A stretch of 25,768 bases of DNA. It comes from Pseudomonadota bacterium (GTDB lineage: Bacteria > Myxococcota > UBA9042 > PHBI01). The translations under genes were made by a program, and so were the position numbers. This document shows, in pieces, positions 21,656-25,768 of this stretch; positions within the stretch are counted from its first letter, which is position 1, and the number at the start of each line of letters is the position of its first letter. Where the stretch lies: positions 1 to 25,768 of the forward strand of contig SYAK01000214.1 of assembly GCA_005788935.1 (NCBI GenBank), in the 5' to 3' direction. The notes beneath the pieces were generated by a model, which was not told where the DNA came from, ran no database searches, and saw only the letters and a list, made by a program, of their open reading frames with translations.

Positions 21656-24478
21656 ATGAAGGTCACCGAGCGCCGGGTCTATCGCGGGCCCCATCTGTAC
21701 GCCCACTTCCCCTGCATCCGGCTCACCGTCGACCTCGGGCGCTTCGAGACGCTCCCGAGCGCGGCCATCCCGGGGTTCAACGCCGCCCTCGTCGCGATGA
21801 TCCCCTCGCTTGGCGAGCACACCTGCAGCTACGGCGAGGCCGGTGGCTTCCTCCGCCGCCTGTCAGAGGAGGACGGCACCTGGCTTGGCCACGTCCTCGA
21901 GCACGTCGTCCTCGAGCTGCAGCAGCTCGCGGGGGCCCGCGTGACCTTCGGCAAGACGCGCGGCACTGGCAAGACCGGTGAGTATCACGTCGTCTACGCC
22001 TACTCGGAGGAGCGCGTCGGCCTCGCCGCGTGCGATTTCGCCCTCCAGGTCCTCGCGGCCTGCGTCCCGGCCGAGCTGCGTGACGGCGACCTCACGCTGC
22101 CCGACGACTTCAACTACGCCGAGTCGCTCAGCTCGCTCATCTCGCTCGCCCAGCGCCGCCAGCTCGGGCCGTCGACCGGCTCGCTCGTCAAGGCCGCCGA
22201 GGCCCGCGACATCCCGTGGCTGCGCCTGAACGACCAGAGCCTCGTCCAGTTCGGCCACGGCAAGTACCAAAAGCGCATCCAGGCGACGGTGACGAGCGAG
22301 ACGCGCCACATCGCGGTCGAGATCGCGTCGGACAAGGAGCAGACGAACAAGATCCTCGGCGACCTCGGGCTCCCGATCCCGCGCCAGGAGCTCGTCCGCT
22401 CCGCCCGCGAGGCGGTCCGCGCAGCCGAGCGCTTCGGTTATCCCGTCGTCGTCAAGCCCTACAACGCCAACCACGGGCGCGGCGTATGCCTCAACCTGGC
22501 CAACGCCGAGCAGGTCGAGGCCGGCTACCTCACCGCCTCGCAGGTCACAGGCCGGACCTGCGTCGTCGAGCAGATGCTGCAGGGTCATGACCACCGGATG
22601 CTCGTCGTCAACGGCGAGCTCATCGCGGTCTCGAAGCGCGTGCCAGGCCACGTCGTCGGCGACGGCACCCACACCATCGCGCAGCTCGTCGAGGTCGTGA
22701 ACGCCGACCCGCGCCGCGGCATCGGCCACGAGAAGGTCCTGACGCGCCTCGAGATCGACCACCAGGCCGAGCGTCTCCTCGCGGACGCGGGCTACACGCT
22801 CGAGACCGTGCTGCGCGCGGGCGAGGTCTTCTACCTCCGCTCGACGGGCAACCTGTCCACGGGCGGGACAGCCATCGACATGACGGACGTCGTCCACCAC
22901 GACAACCGCGAGATGGCCAAACGCGCGGCGCTCGCCATCGGCCTCGACGTCGCCGGCATCGACTTCATCACGCCCGACATCTCGCGCTCCTACCGCGAGA
23001 TCGGCGGCGGCATCTGCGAGGTCAACGCGGCGCCTGGCTTCCGCATGCACGTCGCCCCGACCGAGGGCCGCCCGCGCGACGTCGCAGGGCCGGTCATGGA
23101 CATGCTCTTCCCGCCCGGAACCCCGGCCCGCATCCCGATCGCGGCGGTCACGGGCACGAACGGCAAGACCACGACCGCCCGCATGCTCGCCCACATCCAC
23201 AAGATGGAGGGGCGCATCGTCGGCCTCACGACGACCGACGGCGTCTACATCGACGGCGCGCGCACGGTGGCGGGCGACATGACCGGCCCGGTGGCGGCGC
23301 AGATGGTGCTCCGCGACCCGACCGTCGACCTCGCGGTGCTTGAGACCGCGCGCGGCGGCATCATCCGCGCGGGCCTCGGCTATCGCGACTGTGATGTGGG
23401 TTGCGTGCTCAACATTTCGTCCGATCACCTCGGGCTCAAGGGCGTCGACACCCTCGAGCAGCTCGCCGACGTCAAGCGCGTGGTCGTCGAGGTCGCGCGC
23501 ACCGCGGCCATCCTGAACGGCGACGACATCCACTGCCTGCGCATGGCCGCCCACACGGGCGCCAGGCGCGTCGGCTACTTCACGATGAACGCGCGCAACG
23601 ATCTCGTCCGCCGCCACATCCGCGCGGGCGGGCTCGCGGCGGTCCTCGAGGAGGGCATCAACGGCGACATGGTGACGATCTTCGACGGCGGTCAGCACAT
23701 CCCGCTGCTCTGGACGCACCTCATCCCCGCCTCCCTCGAGGGCAAGGCGCTCCACAACGTCCAGAACGCGCTGGCCGCGGCGCTGATGGCCTACGCGATG
23801 GGCGTCAAGGTCGACAACATCCGCCAGGGCCTCCGCACCTTCGACACGAGCTACTTCCAGGTGCCTGGCCGCCTCAACGTCTTCGACGAGCTGCCCTTCC
23901 GCGTCATCCTCGATTACGGGCACAACCCGGCCGCGATCCGCGCGATGGTCGAGCTCGTCCGCCGCCTCGACGTCGAGAAGCGGCGCGTCGTGGCGCTGTC
24001 GGTGCCAGGTGACCGACGCGATGAGGACGTCCGCGAGATCGCCCGCATCGTCGCCGAGGCCGGCATCTTCGAGCGCGTCTTCGTCAAGCGTGATGACGCG
24101 CTGCGCGGGCGCGGGCCTGACGAGATCCCGCAGCTGCTGAAGGACAACCTCATCGCCTACGGCTACCCCGAGCGCCACATCTCGGTCGTCCCAGACGAAC
24201 GAGAGTGTATCGATCAGGCGCTCAATTACTGCCAGCGTGACGATCTGTTGCTGATCTTTGGCGACGCCGTGTCGCGCTGCTGGAAGCAGATCACGCGCCA
24301 CGGTCAGACGCTGTCGGGCCAGCGCCCCGTGCCAGCGCCCGCGACCGTCCCACGCGGGCCCGACGATGTGGCGGCGCTCTTCTCGGACGCGCCCGTCAAG
24401 GAGGGCTCGCTCGGCGACGCCTTCTTCATCGACGCGCGCGGCGTCATCCTCGCAGACGCTCCGCAGGCTGAGGACTGA
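21656..24478 (+). CDS. cphA: Cyanophycin synthetase
   Basis: This 940-residue enzyme polymerises Asp and Arg into the nitrogen-storage polymer cyanophycin using ATP. The ATG at 21656 has GGAGG 8 nt upstream. The N-terminal domain (residues 1-160) carries RGPHLYAHFPCIRLTVDLG, typical of CphA. The ATP-grasp domain (about 165-485), which adds Asp, includes FGHGKYQKRIQATVTSETRH, YPVVVKPYNANHGRGV and EVNAAPGFRMH. The Mur-ligase domain (about 490-880), which adds Arg, has the P-loop VTGTNGKTTT (K504), LETARGGIIRAGLGY, NISSDHLGLKG and ILDYGHNPAAI. Both active centres look intact, so it should be a CphA1-type bifunctional enzyme. The C-terminal 60 residues beyond the usual end are Pro/Ala-rich. A Mur-ligase-like partner follows after 51 bp. 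No cyanophycinase is in view. Confidence 0.92.
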   Translation: MKVTERRVYRGPHLYAHFPCIRLTVDLGRFETLPSAAIPGFNAALVAMIPSLGEHTCSYGEAGGFLRRLSEEDGTWLGHVLEHVVLELQQLAGARVTFGKTRGTGKTGEYHVVYAYSEERVGLAACDFALQVLAACVPAELRDGDLTLPDDFNYAESLSSLISLAQRRQLGPSTGSLVKAAEARDIPWLRLNDQSLVQFGHGKYQKRIQATVTSETRHIAVEIASDKEQTNKILGDLGLPIPRQELVRSAREAVRAAERFGYPVVVKPYNANHGRGVCLNLANAEQVEAGYLTASQVTGRTCVVEQMLQGHDHRMLVVNGELIAVSKRVPGHVVGDGTHTIAQLVEVVNADPRRGIGHEKVLTRLEIDHQAERLLADAGYTLETVLRAGEVFYLRSTGNLSTGGTAIDMTDVVHHDNREMAKRAALAIGLDVAGIDFITPDISRSYREIGGGICEVNAAPGFRMHVAPTEGRPRDVAGPVMDMLFPPGTPARIPIAAVTGTNGKTTTARMLAHIHKMEGRIVGLTTTDGVYIDGARTVAGDMTGPVAAQMVLRDPTVDLAVLETARGGIIRAGLGYRDCDVGCVLNISSDHLGLKGVDTLEQLADVKRVVVEVARTAAILNGDDIHCLRMAAHTGARRVGYFTMNARNDLVRRHIRAGGLAAVLEEGINGDMVTIFDGGQHIPLLWTHLIPASLEGKALHNVQNALAAALMAYAMGVKVDNIRQGLRTFDTSYFQVPGRLNVFDELPFRVILDYGHNPAAIRAMVELVRRLDVEKRRVVALSVPGDRRDEDVREIARIVAEAGIFERVFVKRDDALRGRGPDEIPQLLKDNLIAYGYPERHISVVPDERECIDQALNYCQRDDLLLIFGDAVSRCWKQITRHGQTLSGQRPVPAPATVPRGPDDVAALFSDAPVKEGSLGDAFFIDARGVILADAPQAED

Positions 24479-24482
24479 GGTC

Positions 24483-24498
24483 GGTGCCCTCTGGCACC
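24483..24498 (+). promoter_or_regulatory. Intercistronic hairpin between cphA and the Mur-ligase-like gene
   Basis: GGTGCC-CTCT-GGCACC, a 6-bp stem and 4-nt loop, starts 5 nt after the cphA stop. With no U-tract it may cause partial termination or protect the 3' end of cphA mRNA, leaving the downstream gene at lower expression. Confidence 0.4.
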
Positions 24499-24529
24499 CA
24501 CCCGCCGACCCGCAGCCCGGAGCCCCCCG

Positions 24530-25768
24530 ATGAAGATCCTCGACGCGCGACGCCTGACCGGCCTGAACCTCGACAGCGGAGGGCCGGGCGTCGTCGTCGA
24601 GGTCCGCTGGCCGGACACCGCTGCACGCGACGCCGGCATTGCCAGATTTCTGTGTGATCTCGATCACTTCTACCCCGAGCTCGCGCAGATGCTCCCGCCG
24701 CGCGATCGCCACCCGCCCGTCGTCCGGCGCTGGCCCGATGGCTGCGCCGCGACCCTTGTCTTCCCAGCCGCCATCGATCGCCTCTATGCCGCGGTTCGCC
24801 TTGGCGAGAAGCTCCTCGAGGGGGCCGCGACGACGCCCGGGGCCGCCCCTGGCGAGGTCGGCCGCGAGGCCTGGCTGCTCGCGCGCCACGCCGCCTGGAA
24901 GCGGGACGAGGAGCCGGAGGTCACCCCGGCGCTGCTGGCCCTGAAGGCCTGGGCCGACGCGCACGACGTCCCCTTCCTGTGGGACGACGATGAGGTCTCG
25001 CTCGGCTACGGGGCCTCGTGTCGCGTCTGGCCCGCGACCGAGCTGCCCGACCCGGCCACGCTCGACGCGTCGGCCTTCCACGACCTCCCGAAGCTCCTCA
25101 TCACCGGGACCAACGGCAAGACCTCGACGAGCCGCACGCTGACCCGCATCCTGCGCCACGCGGGCTTTCGGGTCGGCGCGACCTCGACCGACGCGCTGAC
25201 GTTTGACGAGGTGGTCTTCGAGGAGGGCGACTGGACCGGGCCTGGCGCCGCCCGCCGCATCCTGCGCCACCCCGGCGTCTCGGCGGCGGTCCTCGAGACG
25301 GCGCGTGGCGGCATCCTGCGGCGCGGGCTGGGCGCCATCGGCGCGGACGCGGCGGCGGTGACGAACGTCGGGGCCGACCACCTTGGCGAGCACGGGATCG
25401 CCGACGTCGCGGGCATGGCAGCCACCAAGGCGACCGTGTGGCAGGCGGTCAAGCCTGGCGGGGCCTGCGTCGTCAACGCGAACTGCGAGGCCTCCTGGGC
25501 CGCCGCTGTGACGCACGGCCTGCTGACGGACCCGAGGCGCTGGGTCCTCGTCTCGGGGCGGCCCGAGCTCGGCGCGGCCGCGGAACGTCTCGCATCCCAC
25601 GGCCGCGCAGGGGCGATCGCCTGGGTCCTTGACGGCACCGCGATGGTGCGGCGGTCGCCCACGGGGGATGTCCGCGTGATGGACCTCGCGACGATGCCAG
25701 CTGGCTGGGGCGGGCTTGCCCACCACAACCTCGAGAACGCGCTCGTCGCGGCGGCGCTCGCGTCAGCG
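24530..25768 (+). CDS. Mur-ligase-like protein paired with CphA (partial)
   Basis: The ATG at 24530 opens a frame that continues to the right edge, giving 413 residues without a stop. The first about 185 residues resemble no ATP-grasp domain (MKILDARRLTGLNL, DHFYPELAQML). A Mur-ligase ATPase domain closely like the C-terminal half of CphA follows: P-loop ITGTNGKTSTSR (K197), LETARGGILRRGLG, NVGADHLGEHGI and HHNLENALVAAALA. It therefore has the Arg-adding half of cyanophycin synthetase but not the Asp-adding half. It is unlike the truncated CphA2 of cyanobacteria, which keeps the ATP-grasp region. It may be a modified cyanophycin or peptide ligase working with CphA, which is inferred from adjacency. 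Upstream AGCCCCCCG is a poor Shine-Dalgarno, so coupling to cphA translation is possible. Confidence 0.8.
   Translation, partial: MKILDARRLTGLNLDSGGPGVVVEVRWPDTAARDAGIARFLCDLDHFYPELAQMLPPRDRHPPVVRRWPDGCAATLVFPAAIDRLYAAVRLGEKLLEGAATTPGAAPGEVGREAWLLARHAAWKRDEEPEVTPALLALKAWADAHDVPFLWDDDEVSLGYGASCRVWPATELPDPATLDASAFHDLPKLLITGTNGKTSTSRTLTRILRHAGFRVGATSTDALTFDEVVFEEGDWTGPGAARRILRHPGVSAAVLETARGGILRRGLGAIGADAAAVTNVGADHLGEHGIADVAGMAATKATVWQAVKPGGACVVNANCEASWAAAVTHGLLTDPRRWVLVSGRPELGAAAERLASHGRAGAIAWVLDGTAMVRRSPTGDVRVMDLATMPAGWGGLAHHNLENALVAAALASA

Noticed and set aside
21863..25726. A 1287-residue open frame on the minus strand opposite cphA and the Mur-ligase-like gene
   Set aside because: It is the shadow of GC-rich coding frames: composition is Asp/Arg/Val/Gly/Ala-rich with no recognisable domain, while the plus strand encodes clear enzyme motifs over the same span.

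Overview
The window is very GC-rich (roughly 70% by eye) chromosomal DNA with tightly packed, often 4-bp-overlapping genes. Several long lipoproteins have Asp/Ala-rich linkers behind the lipobox, together with IPT/TIG repeats, an IgGFc-binding-type domain and beta-propeller repeats. This style, with ftsEX-envC and cyanophycin genes, suggests a member of the Myxococcota / former Deltaproteobacteria. That placement is inferred from style, not from a marker gene. I see no rRNA, tRNA, CRISPR array, transposase or phage gene.

Layout. (1) 1-4080, minus strand: the division module ftsE-ftsX-envC, then a small CesT/YbjN-like protein and a lipoprotein with a Gly/Met/Val/Pro/Ala repeat tail that runs off the left edge. 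(2) 4310-14675, plus strand: four consecutive surface lipoprotein genes. The first carries Cys-rich modules plus an IgGFc-binding-type domain. The second has six IPT/TIG domains and one propeller. The last two carry 14 propeller repeats each. (3) 14813-16554, plus strand: an FAD/NAD(P) oxidoreductase overlapping a DUF167 (YggU-type) gene. (4) 16542-17561, minus strand: a membrane fatty-acid desaturase, divergent from an EamA-family transporter (17920-18798, plus). (5) 18703-21272, minus strand: feoA-feoB plus a small one-helix Cys-containing protein. (6) 21656 to the right edge, plus strand: cyanophycin synthetase cphA followed by a Mur-ligase-like partner that is cut by the window end.

The most striking signal is not a gene. 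A 15-bp palindrome, consensus CTGACGAAACGTCAG (core TGAC-N5-GTCA with an A-rich centre), occurs ten times in 21 kb: nine exact cores and one with a single mismatch. Assuming 70% GC, I estimate about 0.2 by chance. Six copies are intergenic, including a pair in each of two divergent promoter regions. Four are inside or at the start of open reading frames, where they bring in codons that are rare here. It looks like the operator of a multi-gene regulator or a highly iterated structural site.

Other points of note are an FtsE that keeps Walker A and B but has lost the Q-loop Gln, the LSGGQ signature and the H-loop His; propeller repeats in multiples of seven (7, 14, 14) in three consecutive genes; and a 10-bp-stem hairpin in the cphA leader.
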